Shown here piece after piece: positions 1 to 8,585 of a stretch of 50,245 bases of DNA (positions within the stretch are counted from its first letter, which is position 1; every line of letters begins with the position of its first letter). The notes beneath the pieces were generated by a model. That model was given only the letters and a program-made list of their open reading frames with translations, was not told the origin of the DNA and did not search any database. Made by a program: the position numbers and the translations under genes. The stretch is from an uncultured Peptostreptococcaceae bacterium (lineage in GTDB: Bacteria; Bacillota; Clostridia; Peptostreptococcales; Peptostreptococcaceae): assembly GCA_947072565.1 (NCBI GenBank), contig CAMTIM010000056.1, positions 1-50,245 of the forward strand. The letters run 5' to 3'.

Positions 1-1
1 T

Positions 2-289
2 TTGTATTTATATAATTATATAATCAAATATGAGATATTTAGAAATGATAAGTTTTTATTAAATATTTTAGACATTATAGACGAACATGATCTTTGTAAG
101 ATTATGAAAGCTAAGTTAAAGAATAGAGAAGATCTAGGTAAGGATGAAAGAGTTGGAAGAAGGGTGATTTTTGAGTTTAATAAAAGTTATCCAGTGATAA
201 TGTCACCTATGCTAGAAAAGAGAGAGCTTGAGCCGATATTCTTTGAGTACCTTAGTTATTATTATGATTTGAACTTAGTTATGGCATAA
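2..289 (+). CDS. Hypothetical protein, C-terminal fragment at window edge
   Basis: An open frame runs in from the left edge and stops at TAA 287-289; it has no convincing ribosome site or internal ATG start, so the true 5' end is probably outside the window. The visible 95 residues are charged and aromatic-rich, with a Lys/Arg/Glu-rich centre and a tyrosine-rich C-terminus. I recognise no domain. A terminator-like hairpin about 65 bases downstream separates it from the restriction-type genes. Confidence 0.45.
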   Translation: MYLYNYIIKYEIFRNDKFLLNILDIIDEHDLCKIMKAKLKNREDLGKDERVGRRVIFEFNKSYPVIMSPMLEKRELEPIFFEYLSYYYDLNLVMA

Positions 290-354
290 TTAAAGCTTGC
301 TAAGCTGATAAATTAATTATTATTTGAAATTAATGAAGATATCTTGTATATAAT

Positions 355-382
355 GAAAAGATGTATGTAAGTATCTTTTTTT
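355..382 (+). terminator. Intrinsic terminator
   Basis: AAAAGAT and ATCTTTT form a 7-bp stem followed by a run of T. It closes the left-edge transcript before the helicase/methylase operon. Confidence 0.6.
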
Positions 383-439
383 TATGAAAAATAAATAGTA
401 TACTTTAAATATATAATAAGTGAATAGAAAGGATATTAG

Positions 440-3400
440 ATGAAACATAATTATAATGATTTAACATTTTTCACAAATGAAGAAAATAGTACACTTTATG
501 ATAGATTCAATAAAATTTTAAATAATAACGTACAGTTCTTTGATGTACTAGTTGGATATTTTAGAAGTAGTGGATTTTATAAAATGTACGAATCAATGGA
601 TAAAGTGGAAAAGACTAGAATATTAGTGGGTCTTAATTTGGATAAAAAATCTGTGGAAATGATACACACAGCACACAATGAAATGCAAATTGATTTTATA
701 TCAAATAAAGAAGCTAAAGAGCAATACTCAACAGAAGTTAGTAACGATATAGAAACATCAGAAGATACTAGAGATGTAGAAATAGGTATAAAGAAATTTA
801 TAGAATTTATAAAGAACGGAAAACTAGAAATAAGAGTTTACCCTCATCAGCCTATACATGCAAAAGTGTACATAATGAGAAAAGACCTAGATAAATCAGA
901 AGACTTTGGCAAGGTTATAACAGGATCAAGTAACTTCTCAAAATCAGGGCTTTTAGATCAGCTAGAGTTTAATGTAGAATTAAAAGACTCTAGAGATGTT
1001 AGATTTGCACTTGATAAGTTTGAGGAATTATGGAAAGAGTCTGTTGATGTAACTGAAGAATATATAGAACAAGCTGAAAATAGTTGGATAAGAGAAGATA
1101 TCACCCCTTATGAACTATTTTTAAAATGCCTGTATGAATATTTTAAAGAAGAAATAAACCAAGATAAAGTAGATGCGAAGTCACTTGGATTACCACCTGG
1201 ATTTATGAAACTTCAATATCAATTACATGCAGTAACAAGAGCAGAAAAGATAATAGCAATGTATAATGGTGTGTTTATATCTGATGTAGTTGGTCTTGGA
1301 AAAACATATATAGGCGCAATGTTAGCTAAAAGATTAAAGGGTGGTAAAAAACTCATAATATGTCCACCTGTACTTCAGAAAAATTGGGATAATGTATTAC
1401 TTGAATTTGATGTAGCAGCAAGAGTAGAGTCGTTAGGAAAATTAGATTCTATATTAAATTCAGATTTAGATAGATATGAATATATATTTATTGATGAAGC
1501 TCATAGATTTAGAAATGAAGACAATAGCACATATGCCAAATTACATCAAATATGTAAAGGCAAAAAAGTAATATTAATATCAGCTACACCACAAAATAAT
1601 TATATAAGTGACATAGCAAATCAGATTTATTTGTTCCAAAATAGAAAGAATTCTAATATAATACCTAATCAAAAGGACTTAGAAGGATTTTTTAAAAAAT
1701 TAGAAAAGAGATTAAAAAAATATGAGAAAGGGACATCAGAATATTTAGAAATATCAAGAGAAGTGTCAACCGAGATAAGAGAAAAAGTTCTTAATCATAT
1801 AATGGTAAGAAGAACTAGAAAAGAAATTAGTAAATATTATAAAAAAGACTTAGAAGCACAAGAGTTAACATTTCCAACTTTAAATACACCTGAGAAAATA
1901 GTTTATGAATTTGATAATCAGGTAGAAGTTGCATTTAATAAAACGCTAGATATAATAAAAATTCTTTCTTACTCTAGATATAAAACACTAACATACTTAA
2001 ATGAAGTACCAGCGAAATATAAACCACTATTAGTTGGACAACAAAATATGGGTGGTTTTATGAAAGGTATACTATTAAAAAGATTAGAAAGTAGTTTTTA
2101 TGCTTTTAATAAAACGTTAGATAGATTTATAGAATCATATGAAAACTTTATAGCAATGTATAACTCAGGTGTAGTATATATTAGTAAAAAATATAATGTA
2201 TATGATTTAATCAACAATGGGGAAGAAGAAAAACTTGATTTTATAGTTAATAAAGAAGATGCATTTAAGTTTAACTCAGAAAATTTTCAAGAAATATTTA
2301 TAAATGACCTAGAGTTTGATTTAGCTAATTTAAAGATGATAAAACGTATGTGGACTCCTATAGAAATTGATCCTAAACTAGATAAATTTATAGATGATTT
2401 AAAAAATAATAATATTCTTAAAAAATCAAAAATACTTATATTTACAGAATCTAAAGAGACAGCAGAGTATTTAAAAGATAATATAGACAAGTATTTTAAA
2501 AATCAAACAATGCTGTTTACTGGAGGATCTAAGAATAGAGATAGAGATGTTATACAAGAAAATTTTAATCCAGATGTCTCAGATAAACAACAGAAGGATG
2601 ATTTTAGAATATTAGTAACTACAGATGTATTAGCAGAAGGTATAAGTTTACATAGAGCTAATGTAATTGTAAATTATGATTTACCTTGGAACCCAACAAG
2701 AATAATGCAAAGGGTAGGTAGAATAAATCGTGTAGGCACAAAGCATGATAATATATATGTATTTAACTTCTTTCCAAGTGCTCAAGTTGGAGAGCATATG
2801 TCATTAGAAGAAAATATAACAGCTAAAATACAAGCTTTCCATGATACATTAGGAGAAGACTTTAAGTACCTTAGTGAAGATGAAGAGATTGACACTTACG
2901 GTATATTTGGAAAAAATTTATATGATAAGTTAAATAGCAAACAAAGTTTAGAAGAAGAAGATTTTGATGAAGATTCTACCCTTAAATATTTACAAATAAT
3001 AAGAAACTTAAGAGATGAGGATGAAGATTTATTTGTGAAAATAAAGAATTATCCTAGAAAAATAAGAAGTGCTAAGTATTTAGATAAAGATGGAACGCTT
3101 ACATTCTTTAGAAATGGATATATGAAAAGATTCTTTATATCTGAGGAGTTGGTTTCAAGAGAGCTTACATTCTTAGATGCTATGAAACTTATGGAATCTG
3201 ATAAAGAAGAAAAACATCATAATGTTAGTAATAGTTATTATGAAAATTTAGAAAAAAACAAAACAGAGTTAATAAAAATTTTACAAGAAGAAAGTATGGA
3301 TATATCTCCAACAAGAAAAGAAGGTAAGAGTCATGATAAGACTATAATTAAAACTCTTAAAGCATTAAATTCATATCCTAAGTTTACTGATAGTGAAGTA

Positions 3401-3619
3401 GCTAAGATTCATAAATTAATGGATTTATTTGAAGATGGAGCAATACCTTCAGCTACAGGAAAAGAGATTGTAAAAACTATAAAAGAAATATGTGATCCAA
3501 TAGAGATATTCAATACTGTATGGGATTTAGTTCCTGATTCATATATTAAAAATGCGGACACTAAAGAAGAAATAAAAGATTTTAATACGGAAGTTGTATT
3601 ATCAATAGATTTACTGTAA
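440..3619 (+). CDS. PLD-nuclease / SNF2-type helicase
   Basis: A 1059-residue protein with a phospholipase D-type nuclease domain followed by a superfamily 2 helicase. The PLD part shows H140-x-K142 and GSSN at 162-165. Helicase motifs follow: GLGKT (285-289), DEAH (352-355), SAT (381-383) and, near residue 756, QRVGRINR. This order resembles SNF2-like helicases of DISARM and type ISP-like restriction systems. It is expected to translocate on duplex DNA and perhaps cleave it. It lies 13 bases upstream of a DNA methylase, so the two are almost surely one restriction-modification-like operon. AAAGGA precedes the ATG. Domains are clear; the system type is inferred. With one HxK motif visible, the PLD domain may need to dimerise to cut. 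Confidence 0.85.
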   Translation: MKHNYNDLTFFTNEENSTLYDRFNKILNNNVQFFDVLVGYFRSSGFYKMYESMDKVEKTRILVGLNLDKKSVEMIHTAHNEMQIDFISNKEAKEQYSTEVSNDIETSEDTRDVEIGIKKFIEFIKNGKLEIRVYPHQPIHAKVYIMRKDLDKSEDFGKVITGSSNFSKSGLLDQLEFNVELKDSRDVRFALDKFEELWKESVDVTEEYIEQAENSWIREDITPYELFLKCLYEYFKEEINQDKVDAKSLGLPPGFMKLQYQLHAVTRAEKIIAMYNGVFISDVVGLGKTYIGAMLAKRLKGGKKLIICPPVLQKNWDNVLLEFDVAARVESLGKLDSILNSDLDRYEYIFIDEAHRFRNEDNSTYAKLHQICKGKKVILISATPQNNYISDIANQIYLFQNRKNSNIIPNQKDLEGFFKKLEKRLKKYEKGTSEYLEISREVSTEIREKVLNHIMVRRTRKEISKYYKKDLEAQELTFPTLNTPEKIVYEFDNQVEVAFNKTLDIIKILSYSRYKTLTYLNEVPAKYKPLLVGQQNMGGFMKGILLKRLESSFYAFNKTLDRFIESYENFIAMYNSGVVYISKKYNVYDLINNGEEEKLDFIVNKEDAFKFNSENFQEIFINDLEFDLANLKMIKRMWTPIEIDPKLDKFIDDLKNNNILKKSKILIFTESKETAEYLKDNIDKYFKNQTMLFTGGSKNRDRDVIQENFNPDVSDKQQKDDFRILVTTDVLAEGISLHRANVIVNYDLPWNPTRIMQRVGRINRVGTKHDNIYVFNFFPSAQVGEHMSLEENITAKIQAFHDTLGEDFKYLSEDEEIDTYGIFGKNLYDKLNSKQSLEEEDFDEDSTLKYLQIIRNLRDEDEDLFVKIKNYPRKIRSAKYLDKDGTLTFFRNGYMKRFFISEELVSRELTFLDAMKLMESDKEEKHHNVSNSYYENLEKNKTELIKILQEESMDISPTRKEGKSHDKTIIKTLKALNSYPKFTDSEVAKIHKLMDLFEDGAIPSATGKEIVKTIKEICDPIEIFNTVWDLVPDSYIKNADTKEEIKDFNTEVVLSIDLL

Positions 3620-3632
3620 AGGGGATAACAAT

Positions 3633-6600
3633 ATGAAATTACTAAATAAATTATTTGATACATCTAATATAGAGCCATCAGATAAATGTATGTTTAATGA
3701 GGATGACTTTATTAAATTTATTATAAATCTACTTAATGTAAGTAGTGAGGAGAGGCTAAATTCTAGAGAAACTATAGTTCAGTATCCTATATATAGAGAT
3801 TATATTCACTCATATAAAGATATAATTAGATATAAAGATGAAAATAAAAGAACTATAATTGGCACTATAATAAGAATTAAAGATGGCAAATCACCAGAAA
3901 AAGCAAGGAATTTACAGAGAAATTTTATAGCACAACATATAGAAGATGGTGGAGCAGATGCAGCAATTGTGGCGCTATACTCAGAAACCGAACAAGTGTG
4001 GAGAATATCATTTGTAAAAACTGAACAAAAATTTACACCTAAAGGATTAGAAACAGAAGTTACACCTGCTAAAAGATATTCATATTTAATTGAACCTAAT
4101 TGTATAAATCATACAGCACAAAGTCAATTTAGACAATTATTACTAGATGATAGTAACAAATTAAATGTGGAACAAATAGAAGATGCATTCAGTGTAGAAG
4201 TAATTACAGAAGAATTTTTTGAGAAATATAAAGAAAAGTATAGTGAATTAAAAAGAGTACTAAAAAATGATAAATCATTTGAGGTTGAAGCAAATAGGCT
4301 AAAAATAGAAGTTAACAAATTTGCAGATGAATTTTCAAAAAAGCTTATGGGACAAATAGCTTTCTTATATTTTTTACAAAAAAAAGGGTGGTTAGGAGTT
4401 AAGATTGTTCCCAATGAAATGACAATGGAGGAATTTGATCCGATATTTAATGATTATATAAATGATGAAGAAATAACAAATATATTAAAACGAGTATATG
4501 CATTTAAAAATGATAAGTTTAAATTAGGTGGAGCCAGTTTAAAACAATTGACAGCTAATGAAGCGAATAAATTGGCATCTGTATTTGGGAATAATAAAAA
4601 ATACGATGAACCATGGGGGAATGGAACTAAAAAATTTATAAGAACTCTTTTTGAAAATTCCAAAAAAGATAAGAATTTTTTTAATGATTATTTAGAACCA
4701 TTATTTTATAATGCATTAAATAAGAGAAGAGATCAATATAGTTACTTCCATAAATTTAATTGTAAAATACCTTTTTTAAATGGTGGATTGTTTGAACCTA
4801 TATCTGGTTATGATTGGGAAAAGGTTCATATAAATATATCAAATGATGTATTTTCTAATGAGAAAGGGGAAGGAATACTAGATTTTTTTGATACGTATAA
4901 CTTTACAATGAGTGAAGATGAACCTTTAGAAAAAGAAGTTGCTGTAGATCCTGAAATGCTAGGCAAGATATTTGAAAGCTTATTAGATGTTGAAGAAAGG
5001 AAGTCTAAAGGAGCCTTCTATACTCCAAGAGAAATAGTACATTATATGTGTCAAGAATGTTTAATAAACCACATTAATAATGAGACTAAAATAGACATAG
5101 GATCATTAGAGTTATTAATAAAATATGGTGATATAATAAAAGATGCAGATACAAGAATAATAAAAGAAGAAGATTATAAAATGCCACAGTCAATTATAAA
5201 TAATATTGATAGAATAGATACAATATTATCGAGTGTAACTGTAGCAGATCCATCTGTTGGATCAGGGGCATTTCCGCTAGGTATGTTGAATGAAATAGTA
5301 AAAGTTAGAAGTATTTTAACCAACTATATGGTTAAAAGAAAGCAAGAATCTGAAAAATATTATTTTAAAAAATCTAGAAATTTATATAATCTAAAGTTAG
5401 AGGCAATGGAAAATTCTATATTTGCAGTAGATATAGAATCGAGTGCAGTAGAAATAACTAAACTAAGATTATGGTTATCTTTAGTTGTTGATGCAGATGA
5501 GAAGATAGTAAACCAATTACCAAACCTAGACCATCATATAATGGTTGGAAATTCTTTAGTAGATGAGTTTGAAGGAATTGAGTTATTTGATGAAGATCTG
5601 TTACAAAAAAGTATGCCAAAAGCACAGCCTAAAGAAATAAGTAATCAAATATCAATAAGTTTTGGAGATAATGGTGAAATAGAGGTAGGTATAGAGCACG
5701 AACAAAAAATACTAAATGATATACAATACCTTCAAAAAATATTATTTGATACTAAAGATAGTAAACAAAAAGAAGATATAAAATATAGAATACAAGAACA
5801 AGAGCTAGAGCTAATAAAATATAAATTATCTAGAGAAAATAAATTGAAAGAATTAGAAAGGATAAAAAAAGAAAAGTCAAAGCCGTATTTCTTATGGAAA
5901 TTGTGGTTCTCAGAAAGATTTATGGATAAAGGCGGATTTGATATAATAATAGGGAATCCACCATATGTAGGTGAAAGAGGTAACAAAGATAAATTTAGAG
6001 CTATATCACAAACTAAGTTTGGTAAGAAATATTATAATGCAAAGATGGATTTATTCTATTTCTTTTTCCATAAGGGTATGGATTTATGTAAAAAAGATGG
6101 CGTAATTTCTTATATAACTACAAATTACTTTTTTGCAGGAGAAGGTGCTGTAAAGTTAAGAAAAGATTTTAAAGAAAGGTCAGATTTATTTAAAATTATT
6201 AATTTAAACGATTTGAGGGTATTTGAGTCAGCGTTAGGTCAACATAATGCAATTACATTTCTAAAGAAAAGTAAAGACGCTAGTACTAAATGTGAAATAA
6301 TTACTACTAGCAAATCAGGACAGGTATCAGAAAGCGAATTAATCAATATATTATCGACAACTGATAAAAGTGTGACTGTTCTTGATAAAAGTCAAAATGA
6401 TTTGTATGAAGGCGGAAATAATATAATAGTACTATCTAAGGATAGTGATTCAATATTAGATAAAATAACCCAAAAGGGGCAATTTTTTATAACAAAAGAT
6501 GAAGTTGGAAATGGAATAGACATTTTACAAGAGTCTGTTACGGATAAGCATATAAAAGTATTACCACATTTGACAAAAGGTGAAGGTGTATTTGCTGTAG

Positions 6601-7280
6601 ATGATAATGAATTACTAGACTTGCAATTATTGGATAATGAAAAAAAAATATTAAAGCCGTATTATACATCGAAGCAGCTTGTCAAATTTGGAGTTATAGG
6701 GAAAAATGATAAATGGATATTATACACAGATAAAAATGTAAATACTAATATAGATAATTATCCAAATATAAAAAATCATTTAGGTAAATTTTCAGAAATA
6801 ATTACATCTGACAATAGACCATACGGATTACATAGAGCGAGAGAAGAAAGTAATTTTACAGGAAAAAAAATATTATGTATAAGAATGACTAAAGAACCTT
6901 GTTTTACTTATACAGAGATAGATACATATGTTACAAGAGCATATTTATCTATAAAAACAGATAGGATAGATTTAAAATATTTAACAGGAATTCTAAATTC
7001 TAAATTGATTTATTATTGGTTGTTCAATAAAGGAAAAAGAAAAGGTAAACAGCTACAAGTAGATAAGCAACCATTATTAAATATTCCTATATATGCAGGA
7101 AATAAAATAGAACAAGATAAAATTATATATATAGTATCTGAAATTATTGAAGCTGTTCACAGCAAAGATATGAATAAGTATAATGAGTTGATAGAAATTT
7201 TAGATGAAAAAATATATTCTCTATATAAATTGGATGATAAAGAGATAGATATAATTAAAAATTTTAATTCTGATAAATAA
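3633..7280 (+). CDS. Eco57I-class N6-adenine DNA methylase, restriction-modification-like
   Basis: A 1215-residue protein with class gamma adenine-methylase motifs: DPSVGSGAF (AdoMet site, about 537-546) and NPPY (catalytic, about 773-776). The N-terminal 330 residues resemble the non-methylase half of type IIG/ISP proteins, including GGADAAIVALYSE followed by a W-x-I-S-F-V-K stretch. The C-terminal 300 residues resemble TaqI/Eco57I target-recognition regions. It should methylate adenine in an asymmetric site and protect host DNA. Spacing and strand place it in an operon with the upstream PLD-helicase, which could supply translocation and cleavage. I see no PD-(D/E)xK motif I would defend. 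The frame is intact and ends just before a strong terminator. Confidence 0.85.
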   Translation: MKLLNKLFDTSNIEPSDKCMFNEDDFIKFIINLLNVSSEERLNSRETIVQYPIYRDYIHSYKDIIRYKDENKRTIIGTIIRIKDGKSPEKARNLQRNFIAQHIEDGGADAAIVALYSETEQVWRISFVKTEQKFTPKGLETEVTPAKRYSYLIEPNCINHTAQSQFRQLLLDDSNKLNVEQIEDAFSVEVITEEFFEKYKEKYSELKRVLKNDKSFEVEANRLKIEVNKFADEFSKKLMGQIAFLYFLQKKGWLGVKIVPNEMTMEEFDPIFNDYINDEEITNILKRVYAFKNDKFKLGGASLKQLTANEANKLASVFGNNKKYDEPWGNGTKKFIRTLFENSKKDKNFFNDYLEPLFYNALNKRRDQYSYFHKFNCKIPFLNGGLFEPISGYDWEKVHINISNDVFSNEKGEGILDFFDTYNFTMSEDEPLEKEVAVDPEMLGKIFESLLDVEERKSKGAFYTPREIVHYMCQECLINHINNETKIDIGSLELLIKYGDIIKDADTRIIKEEDYKMPQSIINNIDRIDTILSSVTVADPSVGSGAFPLGMLNEIVKVRSILTNYMVKRKQESEKYYFKKSRNLYNLKLEAMENSIFAVDIESSAVEITKLRLWLSLVVDADEKIVNQLPNLDHHIMVGNSLVDEFEGIELFDEDLLQKSMPKAQPKEISNQISISFGDNGEIEVGIEHEQKILNDIQYLQKILFDTKDSKQKEDIKYRIQEQELELIKYKLSRENKLKELERIKKEKSKPYFLWKLWFSERFMDKGGFDIIIGNPPYVGERGNKDKFRAISQTKFGKKYYNAKMDLFYFFFHKGMDLCKKDGVISYITTNYFFAGEGAVKLRKDFKERSDLFKIINLNDLRVFESALGQHNAITFLKKSKDASTKCEIITTSKSGQVSESELINILSTTDKSVTVLDKSQNDLYEGGNNIIVLSKDSDSILDKITQKGQFFITKDEVGNGIDILQESVTDKHIKVLPHLTKGEGVFAVDDNELLDLQLLDNEKKILKPYYTSKQLVKFGVIGKNDKWILYTDKNVNTNIDNYPNIKNHLGKFSEIITSDNRPYGLHRAREESNFTGKKILCIRMTKEPCFTYTEIDTYVTRAYLSIKTDRIDLKYLTGILNSKLIYYWLFNKGKRKGKQLQVDKQPLLNIPIYAGNKIEQDKIIYIVSEIIEAVHSKDMNKYNELIEILDEKIYSLYKLDDKEIDIIKNFNSDK

Positions 7281-7300
7281 TAATATAAAAACAAAAAAAT

Positions 7301-7360
7301 AAAATAGGATATCTTAAAATAACTTAAATTATTTAAAGAGAGATCCTATTTTATTTTTTT
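7301..7360 (+). terminator. Intrinsic terminator of the helicase/methylase operon
   Basis: Arms AAAATAGGAT (7301-7310) and ATCCTATTTT (7343-7352) enclose a second 9/10-bp inner stem and are followed by a T run. Confidence 0.85.
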
Positions 7361-7449
7361 ATTAAGTTATTTTAACCAATATTAGGAGTATATTAAGTAT
7401 TTACACAAAAGAGTACTCGATATATTAAATTATACATTATTAATTTATG

Positions 7450-7860
7450 TTTGATTTTATAATAGGTGGTAATACTTATTATTATACCCCCCTTCCCATC
7501 CTCTGTAATCTCTTTCAGAAATAGATAATAATTTAGCAGCTTAGCTTTTAGTTAAATTGTTTTCTAATCCCAACTAAACAGTTTGTGTTTAAAGGTAGAC
7601 GATTTAAGTTAGACTTTTGAACAAATTTAACTACATAAAATATTAATACCTAACATGGTTCTTAATTTTTGAATGAAATACGAAGTAGGATAAAATTCAT
7701 CACGTTCATAATATCCTATCATACCATGTTGTATAGCAACTTTATTACCGAGTTCATGTTGAGATAAACCGTTAGATATTCTAAGCTTTTTTAAATTTTG
7801 TCAAAAACTGTTTTCTGGTAAATCGCTATAATCATATAACTTATTAATAAACTTTACATT
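7450..7860 (-). pseudogene. Decayed XRE-family HTH regulator
   Basis: On the minus strand a typical XRE stretch can be read: QNLKKLRISNGLSQHELGNK, then an IQHG-IGYYER segment at about 7690-7800. An in-frame TGA lies just before it (preceded by LPENSF), and stops and frame changes follow. A last recognisable piece, AAKLLSISERDYRGWEGG, sits in another frame at about 7470-7545. No open frame covers the pieces, so this is a remnant. It fills most of the 900-base gap downstream of the methylase operon, where regulators of restriction systems are often found. I do not read its TGA as selenocysteine because the rest is also broken. Confidence 0.55.
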
Positions 7861-8176
7861 TAGAAAGCCCACTCGTAAGTATGTATGATCACTAAGCTAG
7901 GCCGTAAAAATGCTTTTCTTTTGACATTTAAGTAATGTAGCTAGAATCAAGAAACGTTAATAATAAAAATTTATAGGATACATCTTATTCACAGGAAAAA
8001 GTATTCATAAAAGAATTATTACTTGAAACATTATAAAAATATAAACAGAATAAATATTAAAAGAATATGAAGAGGTAAAAGGTGAATATCGATTATCTTA
8101 AATAGTATTTTAGGAGGGGCGATAGATTTGTATAAAAATGAATTTATCTACTGACCCATATAAAGTGAACAAATTT
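7861..8176. other. Intergenic stretch without an intact gene
   Basis: No open frame with a ribosome site spans this AT-rich stretch. Short coding-like fragments at about 8040-8110 may be further debris of the decayed region, but I cannot name them. Confidence 0.4.
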
Positions 8177-8485
8177 CTATAACACAGATTTCAAAACTAA
8201 ATTCTCCTCAAATCCACCACGAGCCAATCTCTTCTCATTTCTCCTACCCAAGACCTCACTCTCGCTATAACCATACTTCTCCCCAATAGCAAAAAGAACC
8301 TCCATAACATCACAAATCTCATCCAAATTCTTATCTTCCAAAAGCTCAACAACTTCCTCATTAAGCTTCTTATAAAGATACTTTAGAGCCACATCATCAC
8401 TTACAACCTCAATCTCACAACTTTTCCCACTAGCCTCTATAATCTCAGGAATCCTGTCCCTAACTAACTTATCATAAACCTTCAT
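8177..8485 (-). CDS. MazG-like NTP pyrophosphohydrolase
   Basis: A 102-residue all-alpha protein of the MazG/HisE-like superfamily. It starts with KLVRDRIPEII, typical of the phosphoribosyl-ATP pyrophosphohydrolase-like family, and has an EExxE block (residues 43-47) followed by ExxD (56-59), which bind Mg2+ in this fold. Such proteins hydrolyse (d)NTPs to NMP and PPi, often damaged nucleotides. GGAGG lies upstream of the ATG. It is divergent from the DUF3427-type helicase, with about 100 bases between the starts, so they may share a control region. The substrate cannot be told from sequence. Confidence 0.8.
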   Translation of the reverse strand: MKVYDKLVRDRIPEIIEASGKSCEIEVVSDDVALKYLYKKLNEEVVELLEDKNLDEICDVMEVLFAIGEKYGYSESEVLGRRNEKRLARGGFEENLVLKSVL

Positions 8486-8585
8486 AAAAACACCTCCAAA
8501 AACTTATACCTAAAATTATAAAACGAACATAAACCTTTGTCAAAACATGATAAAATAAAAGAACAACAAATAAAAGGGGAAAAAT

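Noticed and set aside
7640-7860. In-frame TGA in the XRE-like stretch as a fifth selenocysteine.
   Set aside because: The surrounding reading frame is broken in other places as well, there is no ribosome site, and the codon is not in a cysteine context.
7361-8176. Insertion sequence in the gap after the methylase operon.
   Set aside because: No transposase frame, terminal inverted repeats or target duplication could be found; regulator debris explains part of it.
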